Assembly: GCA_050873965.1 (NCBI GenBank)
Contig: JBNMJS010000093.1
Coordinates: forward strand, 1 to 6,124
DNA: 6,124 bases
Direction of reading: 5' to 3'
Source of the DNA: UBA2883 sp050873965
Lineage (GTDB): Bacteria; Cyanobacteriota; Vampirovibrionia; Gastranaerophilales; Gastranaerophilaceae
A model generated the notes under the pieces. The model ran no database searches. It saw only the letters and a program-made list of their open reading frames with translations, and had not been told where the DNA came from. Each line of letters opens with the position of its first letter. Within the stretch, counting starts at the first letter, position 1. Below are positions 1 to 6,124 of the stretch, in pieces. Made by a program: the position numbers and the translations under genes.

Positions 1-1
1 C

Positions 2-120
2 TTGAGAATTGAAAATATAACTTTGCAAACATTCAATCAAGAAGAAGTGGTCTTAGATTCCGTTTTACTCCCGACGTTAATACAGAAGTAAGAGAAGCGT
101 GTCTTAAATTTGGAAAATGG
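2..120 (+). pseudogene. Frameshifted 5' part of the metallopeptidase-like gene
   Basis: Bases 40-120, in frame with the downstream ORF, read RRSGLRFRFTPDVNTEV then REACLKFGKWLR. This looks like genuine coding sequence of the same family, but the frame closes at TGA 10-12 without a start codon. The adjacent frame (bases 2-40) reads LRIENITLQTFNQ, a plausible N-terminus, and could begin at the TTG at 2-4 or outside the window. Adding one A in the CAA at 38-40 would join the two as TFNQ-RRSGLRF. The simplest reading is a one-base deletion in a recently broken gene. A sequencing error, or real initiation at the TTG at 121, cannot be excluded. Confidence 0.55.
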
Positions 121-468
121 TTGAGAAAAGAATACTTTTTTCCAATAAGAGTTCCAGTGTATGTGAAAGAGAAAAAATACATTAAATCAATAGACGGAGA
201 AATGGTATATGGCACTTTTTTTCAACCATATAACAAGACAGATGAGCCATATATACGTGTAGCAAGTGGAAGTTATACAGATAATTCAATAACATTAGGA
301 AGAGATGATGCTTTAGCTATGATACTAGAAACAATAGCACACGAATTGACGCATTATTTTCAGTGGATTAATAATATTAAACTTACAGAAATAGGATATG
401 AATGGCAAGCTTCTTCTTACGCTGATTATATTTTAGATGAATATGCCAATGTGGTTGACCATCCTTAA
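121..468 (+). CDS. HExxH metallopeptidase-like protein, 5' end disrupted
   Basis: Seen: a HELTH motif (residues 74-78 counted from the TTG at 121, bases 340-354) lies in a helix-like stretch and is followed 16 residues later by a Glu in EWQA (E94). This is the gluzincin-style pattern of two His plus a downstream Glu as zinc ligands and a catalytic Glu within HExxH. There is no signal peptide or membrane segment, so it is probably cytoplasmic. From memory, the text around 'DGEMVYGTFF', 'EPYIRVASG' and 'HELTHYFQWIN' matches a small uncharacterised protein family of Clostridia; its substrate is unknown. The TTG at 121 is probably not the native start. It has only a weak GGA at 112-114 upstream, and family-like sequence continues in the same frame back to about base 40, with no ATG, GTG or TTG available. 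The C-terminus (DEYANVVDHP) looks complete. It converges on the minus-strand genes. It may be a pseudogene or carry a sequencing error. Confidence 0.7.
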   Translation: MRKEYFFPIRVPVYVKEKKYIKSIDGEMVYGTFFQPYNKTDEPYIRVASGSYTDNSITLGRDDALAMILETIAHELTHYFQWINNIKLTEIGYEWQASSYADYILDEYANVVDHP

Positions 469-485
469 AAAGCATCAAGAAAAAA

Positions 486-701
486 TTAAAACCAATATTC
501 AAAGTAAAGATGGTACAATTTAGGAAAATCTTTTGGCAGGTTCCTTCATTAACACTATGTTTTCACCAAGTAAGATACCGTATTTATTTGTTCTCAATTT
601 TCTTCTAAACTTCTGTATTTTACTTTCTGTAATATTGGCTTTATTATTTCCCATTGACCATCCGTTATATCACCTGTATATTTTATTGCTCTCTTATTGC
701 A
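486..701 (-). pseudogene. Decayed IS5-type transposase N-terminal remnant
   Basis: One minus-strand frame from 701 to 486 reads as the N-terminal domain typical of IS5-type transposases. It begins KYTGDITDGQWEIIKPIL, matching the common 'YPxDLTDEQWEIIKPLL' opening. It later gives SYLVKT, then stop-Cys-stop-stop, then RNLPKDFPKLYHLYFEYW. Family members usually have 'FYLVKTGCQWRMLPKDFP' followed by a Val/Tyr-Tyr-Tyr-Phe-x-x-Trp stretch. In-frame stops lie at 594-596, 555-557, 549-551, 546-548 and 486-488. Three of them fall exactly where the family has Gly, Gln and Trp of GCQW, so point mutation explains the decay with no frameshift. There is no usable start, as TGA at 702-704 precedes it. The catalytic DDE region is absent, and I found no terminal inverted repeats. 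It fills the gap between two convergent genes. Confidence 0.8.
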
Positions 702-803
702 TCATATTTATCTTGTGAAGGCGAGTTCACATCTTTTTTTATTTGAAATTACTATAAATCTATCTTTCTCTATTATATTTACAGTTTGGTTTTTAACTGT
801 TTC
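702..803. other. AT-rich spacer without recognisable gene
   Basis: This spacer lies between the end of the tail-anchored coiled-coil gene and the transposase remnant. It holds no credible ORF. The only structure noted is a weak 6-bp inverted repeat, ACAGTT...AACTGT at 781-800 with an 8-base loop. It has low GC and no U-tract on the side expected for the minus-strand operon, so I do not call a terminator. Confidence 0.5.
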
Positions 804-1691
804 CTATTTGTTTAAAAGTAAAATTACATTTAATATAATAATAACACCACTCATAAGAGCTGTAATGATAGACAATGGTGTAGGTTTGCATTTATTTTTG
901 ATTCCTTCAACTTTAGCCAACATGTTTTTATTGTTTTCTTCAATGGTATCAAGTTTTGTTTTTACTTCACTTGTAGCAATTATATTAATATTTTTCTCCG
1001 CATTGCTTGAAAGTACAGATAACTGATCAATTATCTGTTTTAATTGTTTGTCACTTGATTCAATAATCGTAAGTAATTGGTGTGAACTAATATCCAATTT
1101 AGCATTTACTATATTTTCAACCGCTGTTGAAGTTTGTTCAGATATTGTTTCCACAATACTTGATTGCTCACTTTCAATTTTCTTCATAGTCTCCATAAGT
1201 TTTTCATTGATAGAAGAAAGTGAATTAAATGAATTTTCAATGTTAGATGTTGTATTTTCAAGGGATTTATTTTTTTTATCAATATTTTCAACAATGCCTG
1301 TAAGATTGTCACAAATCAATTTCCATTCATTAAGAGCATTGGAAAGTCCTTCGATAAGCTTATTGTTTGCGTCTTTACTTTTTTCAAATATTGATTTTGC
1401 TTCTTGAGATGCTTTTTCTAATGCTTCCTGAGAATTTTTAGTATTTGTAAACTGCTCTGTAAAGTCAAATGAACTTAATGTTTGCACGTTTTGTGATAAT
1501 GTTTCTATTGATTTGCTTAAATCTTGTGCTTTCTCATTTGTACTGGATAATGTATCAGAAATATCATCAATAGAACCTGATATATTATCGTTTATACCAT
1601 CTGCGACCTTATCGGAGATATTTTCAATTAGCGTCTTTTCTTTCTCATCCAATTGTGTTTTTAAACCACCATATTTCTTTTCATCAATCAT
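804..1691 (-). CDS. Tail-anchored coiled-coil membrane protein
   Basis: This is a 295-residue protein of unknown family. Residues 1-268 are polar and almost Pro-free, rich in Ser, Asn, Lys and Glu, with heptad-like spacing of Leu/Ile/Val (for example around 60-75, 140-190 and 200-255), indicating long coiled coils. A basic stretch (KNKCK, 265-269) precedes one hydrophobic segment, about residues 273-293 (bases 813-875), leaving only Asn-Lys at the C-terminus. There is no signal peptide, so the expected topology is a cytoplasmic rod held by a C-terminal membrane anchor. The ATG start is supported by TGAGGA six bases upstream. It is the last gene of the minus-strand cassette, 84 bases after the dynamin-like gene. 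Inference: it could be a membrane receptor or tether for the GTPases. The heptad pattern superficially resembles chemoreceptor signalling helices, but I see no conserved hairpin tip of that family. Confidence 0.8.
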   Translation of the reverse strand: MIDEKKYGGLKTQLDEKEKTLIENISDKVADGINDNISGSIDDISDTLSSTNEKAQDLSKSIETLSQNVQTLSSFDFTEQFTNTKNSQEALEKASQEAKSIFEKSKDANNKLIEGLSNALNEWKLICDNLTGIVENIDKKNKSLENTTSNIENSFNSLSSINEKLMETMKKIESEQSSIVETISEQTSTAVENIVNAKLDISSHQLLTIIESSDKQLKQIIDQLSVLSSNAEKNINIIATSEVKTKLDTIEENNKNMLAKVEGIKNKCKPTPLSIITALMSGVIIILNVILLLNK

Positions 1692-1775
1692 AATTATTCC
1701 TCATTTCTTTGCTATGAAATAAATAATAGTAAATGTCATTTCAATCTTAAAATAAAAAAGTTGATCTCTTGACAC
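1692..1775 (-). other. Intergenic gap inside the minus-strand cassette
   Basis: These 84 bases between the large GTPase and the tail-anchored gene are AT-rich, with a T-tract on the minus strand just after the GTPase stop (about 1751-1760) but no preceding hairpin. A TTGAAA-like hexamer is present without a good -10 partner at 16-18 bases. An internal promoter is possible but not supported. The only firm signal here is the Shine-Dalgarno site for the next gene. Confidence 0.5.
1698..1703 (-). promoter_or_regulatory. Shine-Dalgarno site for the tail-anchored protein
   Basis: On the minus strand this reads TGAGGA, six bases before the ATG at 1689-1691. Its position supports that ATG as the start, and it suggests independent ribosome loading rather than coupling to the gene 84 bases upstream. 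Confidence 0.7.
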
Positions 1776-4700
1776 TTATTCTATAAACTGTATTTCTTTA
1801 AATTTTTTATCGAGAGATTTTAAATTTATACGTACATTTTTAAGTTTGCTTAAGTGTGATTTCATCTTTTCTTCATTTTCTAATCCACTTAAAGTACTTT
1901 CTTTTTCTCTTATTACTGAATCTTTATATTTTTGTACTATGTTGGAATATACCTCGCACAGATATACTGCGTTCTCAATAGTTTGCTTAAAACCTTCATT
2001 AATAATTTCAAGAATTTTTTCGCTGTAATACTCATTTTTACTTGATTTATTATACCAATGTGTGTCATCATCCGCATCGCTTAACAGTTGTTTCAAACGT
2101 TCAAGTTCTAATACAGCAATAGCATTAGGAGGATAATCTAGGTCTGGAGAGATTGCCTGACTTTCTCCATAAAATGAAATGTTACGTATACATTGTTCAT
2201 AATAATCAAGAATAGTTTCAGTTAAATCGTCATTGCAACATGTAAGAGTAGGTACAATTGTATCATTCAATGCATCGCATATTGCGTTCCATCGAATATT
2301 ATCAAGGAATCCTTTTCTATTGTTTTGGTACGCATCTAAAATAACATCATACATTGATTGATACTCAGCTAAGATATCATCATCATTGAAATAATAATCT
2401 TCGATTTCTATTTTCTTTACCGAATTCATAATATTTCTTAAATCGTTTCGACGTTGCTGAATATTACCGATATCGTTTTCAAATTCGTATATCTGATCAC
2501 TAATTCGTTCTTCAGAATTCTTAAAAAAACTTGTCCAATTATCTTTTATACCACGATATTTTTCAGTTAAACCGGAAGAAATCATTTCTGTTATAATAAA
2601 ATCATGGAATTTTTTGTATGAAGGGTATCCACACATAGTATCTGTTTGTTTATTTTCTACTAATGCACTTTTAAGATTACAAACAAAAATGTTTTTTCGG
2701 TTAAAACCATATTTAGTCAACATTTGATAAACTTTTTCAACCTGTTTTTTAATATTTGTTTCAGAAGCAAGGTTAGTAAAACAATTTAAAATGAACACTA
2801 CATTCTTTTTATCTTTTTTTCTGAAATTATTATAGATGTCATCAATACTGTTTATTAAATCTTGATATTTTGCATCCATTGTTTTAGCATTAATTGCTAT
2901 CATAACCAACAAAAAGCCTGAGCTATCTCTTATATATTTTTCGGTTATAGCATCATGTTCTTCTGTTACTGAACCAAATCCAGGTGTATCTGTTAATGAA
3001 CAATATTGAAGAAATTCGGTATTTATGTGAAGCTGTAATTCTTTTGCCAACATATAACAAGAGGGCTGTTCAGAAAAAATAAACGGCTTTTTATCAGGAC
3101 TTGGATTTGGCTCACCACAGAGTTCAATCCATCCATTACGATCAAGTTTTTTTCTTCCATTTTTCTTGCTTATGTTACATTCTACTTCTATTCTCCTATA
3201 TTTGGTGGGATACGTCGGCATATTAGTTCTGGTTGATAAAGGTAACGTACTTTGTCGCATAGGACTTAAATCGATTTTTTTGCAAAATTCATCATATTTT
3301 AAAGTTTTATTCTTTTCTGAAGCTATCTTTGATATTCTCTTCAAAATATCTAATATTCTATCTTTTCTTTGTATATTTTCGTCTGCAGTTCGCATTTTGA
3401 AAGTATCAGAGTTTTGTATAAGACTAATAATTAAATTTAGTTCATCTTTAGAACAGATTTCAACCATTGCTGAAATTTGTTTTCTTCTAACCGTAAAAGG
3501 AGCACCAGGCTTTAAGGTATCTCCTTTTTTTACTGCAATACCATTTTTTGTTCTAATTCTAATAGAATGTGGCTCTTTGCTCTTAACTATATAATATTTT
3601 ATTAAATAATTTCCATCAATCCCTTGTTCAACACTCTGTATTCTAATATTATCTTTTTCTTTATTAACTATCGTCTTAGCCATTGATGCCGGTTTTACTA
3701 TAGTCCAAGTTAGTTTGTCTTTATAAATAATATCATAATACTCATTGTTAGTTTCTTCATAAAACAAATGCATTAATACAGCAGTGTTGTGTCCCATAGA
3801 TGTTCTTAATGGAATTTCTCTTTTACCTAAAAAAGTATTAATAAGAGTTGTTTTACCAGAACTAAATGTTCCTATTAAGGACAAATTTGCCTTATTCGAG
3901 CTAATTGCTGAATTTGTTTCTGAAACAAGATTATTCAAATCCTCAGTAATAAAATCATAGTCAGAATTAATTTCTCTAAGTGATAGAAAATCTTCTATGT
4001 ATCCATGCAGTTTTCCATATTTTAAATCTATATTTAATGCAAATGGTGATATATTTTCTGCTTTTATATTAGAAATTTTTTCAAGAACTTTTCTATCATA
4101 GTTCTCACGAATATAGGAGATTTCTGCTTGCCAATCTGAAATATGGTTTTCAAATTTCTTATCAATATGTTCAAGTTCGTCTACAATATAAAACGCAGCT
4201 CTAATTCGCTGAGATACAATTAAATTTGATAAAACATCTAAAGTGTCAATTTTAGCTTTATTCTGCTCTACTTCCTCAATTAAAACATTTTGCATATCAG
4301 AAATTGCTTTTCTATAATGATAAATCCAAAATATATTCATAACAGAACAAATATATTCACGTAAGAATTGAAATTCTTTACGTTGAAAAACCATTACTTT
4401 TTCTTTCGATGAATCCTCAAATGTTTTTATTATTTCACTATAGGAAAATTTTTCGCCATAAGTTAATTTAAAAAACTGCTCACTTAACAATATTACAGGA
4501 AATGTTACATAGCCATTTTCATAACGCTTGCTAACAATTCTTTTTGTTTCAGAATCAAGTTCTTGTTCGTCATTTATTAATATAACAGGATCTGGATAAT
4601 TTTCGATAGAATTTGTAATGGGAATATTTTGGAAGTCATTAGTTGAAAGGATATTATTTCTTCCATTAGCTTTAATGAATATATCTGATAATGTTGCAAC

Positions 4701-4838
4701 GCTATGAGTATATCCATCATTCAATTCTTGCACTGTCATTTTTATATTCTTAGGAATAACAGCATTTTCTGATACAAGATCGTATAAATCTTTAACAATT
4801 TTATTAAATTTTTGTTTTAAACTTGATTCATCAATCAT
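1776..4838 (-). CDS. Large dynamin-like GTPase
   Basis: This is a 1020-residue GTPase with dynamin-type features. The P-loop is GTFSSGKT (residues 323-330, bases 3849-3872), followed by LINTFLG. A likely G2 Thr is T352 in 'GHNTAVL'. G3 is DTPGF (617-621, bases 2975-2990), followed by a hydrophobic strand GFLLVMIAIN. At the G4 position, VFILNCFT (681-688) replaces the usual N/TKxD, so base recognition may be altered. Residues 1-318 form an N-terminal region I do not recognise: a mixed alpha/beta-looking part (about 80-120, 'DPVILIND') and then helices. G2 and G3 are separated by about 264 residues, much more than in typical dynamins; this insert has beta-rich (365-450) and helical (455-525) parts. 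Residues 765-1020 are mostly helical with a heptad-like end, fitting a dynamin stalk. No transmembrane helix is visible, so it is probably cytoplasmic. It overlaps the upstream gene by ATGA, and GGGAG precedes its ATG. The dynamin superfamily call is firm; the cellular role is unknown. Confidence 0.85.
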   Translation of the reverse strand: MIDESSLKQKFNKIVKDLYDLVSENAVIPKNIKMTVQELNDGYTHSVATLSDIFIKANGRNNILSTNDFQNIPITNSIENYPDPVILINDEQELDSETKRIVSKRYENGYVTFPVILLSEQFFKLTYGEKFSYSEIIKTFEDSSKEKVMVFQRKEFQFLREYICSVMNIFWIYHYRKAISDMQNVLIEEVEQNKAKIDTLDVLSNLIVSQRIRAAFYIVDELEHIDKKFENHISDWQAEISYIRENYDRKVLEKISNIKAENISPFALNIDLKYGKLHGYIEDFLSLREINSDYDFITEDLNNLVSETNSAISSNKANLSLIGTFSSGKTTLINTFLGKREIPLRTSMGHNTAVLMHLFYEETNNEYYDIIYKDKLTWTIVKPASMAKTIVNKEKDNIRIQSVEQGIDGNYLIKYYIVKSKEPHSIRIRTKNGIAVKKGDTLKPGAPFTVRRKQISAMVEICSKDELNLIISLIQNSDTFKMRTADENIQRKDRILDILKRISKIASEKNKTLKYDEFCKKIDLSPMRQSTLPLSTRTNMPTYPTKYRRIEVECNISKKNGRKKLDRNGWIELCGEPNPSPDKKPFIFSEQPSCYMLAKELQLHINTEFLQYCSLTDTPGFGSVTEEHDAITEKYIRDSSGFLLVMIAINAKTMDAKYQDLINSIDDIYNNFRKKDKKNVVFILNCFTNLASETNIKKQVEKVYQMLTKYGFNRKNIFVCNLKSALVENKQTDTMCGYPSYKKFHDFIITEMISSGLTEKYRGIKDNWTSFFKNSEERISDQIYEFENDIGNIQQRRNDLRNIMNSVKKIEIEDYYFNDDDILAEYQSMYDVILDAYQNNRKGFLDNIRWNAICDALNDTIVPTLTCCNDDLTETILDYYEQCIRNISFYGESQAISPDLDYPPNAIAVLELERLKQLLSDADDDTHWYNKSSKNEYYSEKILEIINEGFKQTIENAVYLCEVYSNIVQKYKDSVIREKESTLSGLENEEKMKSHLSKLKNVRINLKSLDKKFKEIQFIE

Positions 4839-6124
4839 AAATCTGTTCTCCCAAATTCAGTAAGTTTTTTTATGAGCTTTTCTGAAATACCATTTAAACT
4901 TTTAATGATAAAGCTGAAATAGTTTTCTACGGAGTTTTTACTTTGAACATCAATTTCTTCATTTACTATTTTGCAATTATCTGAGATTAGAACTGACAAA
5001 GCATTTTTAGAGTATTCAATTAATCTTTCAATTTCAAGACAGAAATGATTCCATTCTGCCTTCCGCAATTTATCGTTTTCGTTTAATTCATCTTCATTGT
5101 TACAAGAATAACGATTATTAGCACCATTGTCATCTTGAAACTCATAATTACACTCATCAGCTGAATTCATTTTATCAATTAAATTTGATGCTTTTGAAAG
5201 TGCACTGTTGAAAAATTTTTGTATTTCATTTTGAGCTAACTTTTCAAATTGAAATCCTGTTATTTTAGCACGTAACGATTCTTTAACTTTGTCCAAAATC
5301 AAAGATACACTATTATCATATTCTCTTGCGTTTGAAAACAACGCATTTGTTTCTCTTACTTTATGTTCTAACTCTTCCAGTTCAAGATTTTCAATAAATC
5401 GACAAGATTTTAACATTTCTACATTAGCTAACAAATCATTCATTGCTTCGTCGATTTGTAAATCATTTTTGCTACTTAGCGATGACTTTGATAATGCAGA
5501 GAAATTAAATGACTCTATTTTTGACAAAATCAGATTATATAAATTGCCCTTTACTTCACGTTCAATTTTGTTTTGATTATCCAAATATCGTTCTCTTGCA
5601 GACATATCTTCAGTTTCCAAACAACATAATACTTCATCTATATCAATATTTTTAACCGTTTTTTCGAGTCGTTCAAGGGTGTCATTCAAACCAACCGTTG
5701 CATGGGAAAATGTAATTTCATATCTTCTTTGCTTTGCTATTATATTTTGGTGTAATTGTAACACAAGTGACTGTTCTTTTTGTATTTCAATACATATATT
5801 TTCTCTGAACTTCTTAACATCACGTCGGATTCTTTTATATAAAGATTCTATTTGAACAGTGTGTATAAAATTGAATGAGTCGCAAATTCGTTTTGTGAAA
5901 TCTTTCATTACATCTTCGACAAAAGAGAAGCCTTCAATGTTCTTTACAAAAACATTTTGTGAAGCTTTTATTTTAATAAAAGGAAATTCAATATCAATTT
6001 GAGATAGCTTCTTTTTACATAAATCAATATTTTTTGGCAAGCTTTCCCAACCACTTAAAATAAAATACACGTCTTTACCAAGTTCTTCAACTGATTTCAA
6101 TACTTTGTATAATCCATCAGGAGA
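4835..6124 (-). CDS. Probable second dynamin-like protein, C-terminal part (5' end outside window)
   Basis: The frame stays open to the right edge, giving 429 visible residues. A TTG at 6098-6100 lies inside continuous coding-like sequence (SPDGLYKVLKSVEELGKDVY) and is unlikely to be the real start. Visible residues 9-75 resemble the last third of a GTPase domain: a helix, the strand DVYFILS, then GWESLP where G4 (N/TKxD) would sit, and later the strand FIKIKAS at a G5-like place, then a helix beginning about FVEDVMKDF. From about residue 80 on it is nearly all helical and coiled-coil-like, interrupted by an Asp/Asn/Glu-rich linker at about 322-352, with a final helical part to the C-terminus. 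No membrane segment or P-loop is visible; a P-loop would lie upstream of the window. It overlaps the large GTPase gene by 4 bases, so the two are probably made together in fixed ratio. The second-dynamin call is inference; it could be a helical partner without GTPase activity. Confidence 0.6.
   Translation of the reverse strand, partial: SPDGLYKVLKSVEELGKDVYFILSGWESLPKNIDLCKKKLSQIDIEFPFIKIKASQNVFVKNIEGFSFVEDVMKDFTKRICDSFNFIHTVQIESLYKRIRRDVKKFRENICIEIQKEQSLVLQLHQNIIAKQRRYEITFSHATVGLNDTLERLEKTVKNIDIDEVLCCLETEDMSARERYLDNQNKIEREVKGNLYNLILSKIESFNFSALSKSSLSSKNDLQIDEAMNDLLANVEMLKSCRFIENLELEELEHKVRETNALFSNAREYDNSVSLILDKVKESLRAKITGFQFEKLAQNEIQKFFNSALSKASNLIDKMNSADECNYEFQDDNGANNRYSCNNEDELNENDKLRKAEWNHFCLEIERLIEYSKNALSVLISDNCKIVNEEIDVQSKNSVENYFSFIIKSLNGISEKLIKKLTEFGRTDL
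4848..4852 (-). promoter_or_regulatory. Shine-Dalgarno site for the dynamin-like GTPase
   Basis: On the minus strand this reads GGGAG, nine bases before the ATG at 4836-4838. It lies inside the end of the preceding gene. Together with the ATGA overlap it supports this start and translational coupling. Confidence 0.65.

Noticed and set aside
546..596. TGA read as tryptophan (alternative code) to rescue the transposase
   Set aside because: TGA as Trp would restore the Trp of GCQW, but TAG at 555-557 and TAA at 549-551 remain, and TGA ends the gene at 4835 exactly at an ATGA overlap. The standard bacterial code fits better.
533..718. Plus-strand hydrophobic ORF beginning with TTG
   Set aside because: It is antisense to the transposase remnant. 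Its hydrophobicity comes from the complement of A-rich codons, and there is no ribosome binding site.
781..800. Inverted repeat ACAGTT/AACTGT as a terminator for the minus-strand operon
   Set aside because: The stem is only 6 bp and low in GC, and no T-tract follows on the minus strand.
697..1026. Plus-strand hydrophobic ORF of 109 residues
   Set aside because: It lies opposite the C-terminal part of the coiled-coil gene and the spacer. The minus-strand gene has a good ribosome site and a coherent protein.
3166..3594. Plus-strand ORF of 142 residues, with shorter ones at 1048-1407, 1513-1722, 1846-2028 and 5289-5576
   Set aside because: All are antisense shadows inside well-supported minus-strand genes, with Leu/Phe/Ser-rich translations typical of complement reading.
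1..6124. CRISPR array, tRNA or other RNA gene
   Set aside because: No regularly spaced direct repeats and no tRNA-like cloverleaf or conserved TTCGA-type arm were seen; nearly all of the window is coding or gene remnant.

Overview
The window is strongly AT-rich. It uses TGA, TAA and TAG as stops and has Shine-Dalgarno-like sites upstream of two starts. Together with a metallopeptidase family I associate with Clostridia, this suggests a low-GC Gram-positive, probably a gut or rumen Lachnospiraceae or Ruminococcaceae relative. The taxonomic call is inference; no RNA gene or ribosomal marker is present to fix it.

Layout: (1) 1-468, plus strand: a small HExxH metallopeptidase-like protein. Its 5' part appears broken by a one-base frameshift at the left edge. 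(2) 486-701, minus strand: a decayed N-terminal fragment of an IS5-type transposase, readable in one frame through four internal stops. (3) 702-803: a short AT-rich spacer with nothing convincing. (4) 804-6124, minus strand: three co-directional genes read right to left. The first is cut by the right edge (4835-6124). Its visible start resembles the end of a GTPase domain and is followed by a long helical region. The second (1776-4838) is a 1020-residue dynamin-like GTPase overlapping the first by 4 bases (ATGA). The third (804-1691), after an 84-base gap, is a 295-residue coiled-coil protein anchored by one C-terminal membrane helix.

The main point of interest is the three-gene minus-strand cassette: a large GTPase with an uncharacterised N-terminal region and a very long insert between its G2 and G3 motifs, a probable second dynamin-like partner, and a tail-anchored coiled-coil protein. 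Inference: the soluble GTPase pair may act on a membrane through the tail-anchored protein, comparable in outline to paired bacterial dynamins such as LeoABC or DynA. The window does not show whether the role is membrane remodelling, vesicle release or phage defence. The cassette is bordered on its downstream side by gene debris, which fits an accessory or mobile region. Its promoter and the start of its first gene lie beyond position 6124.
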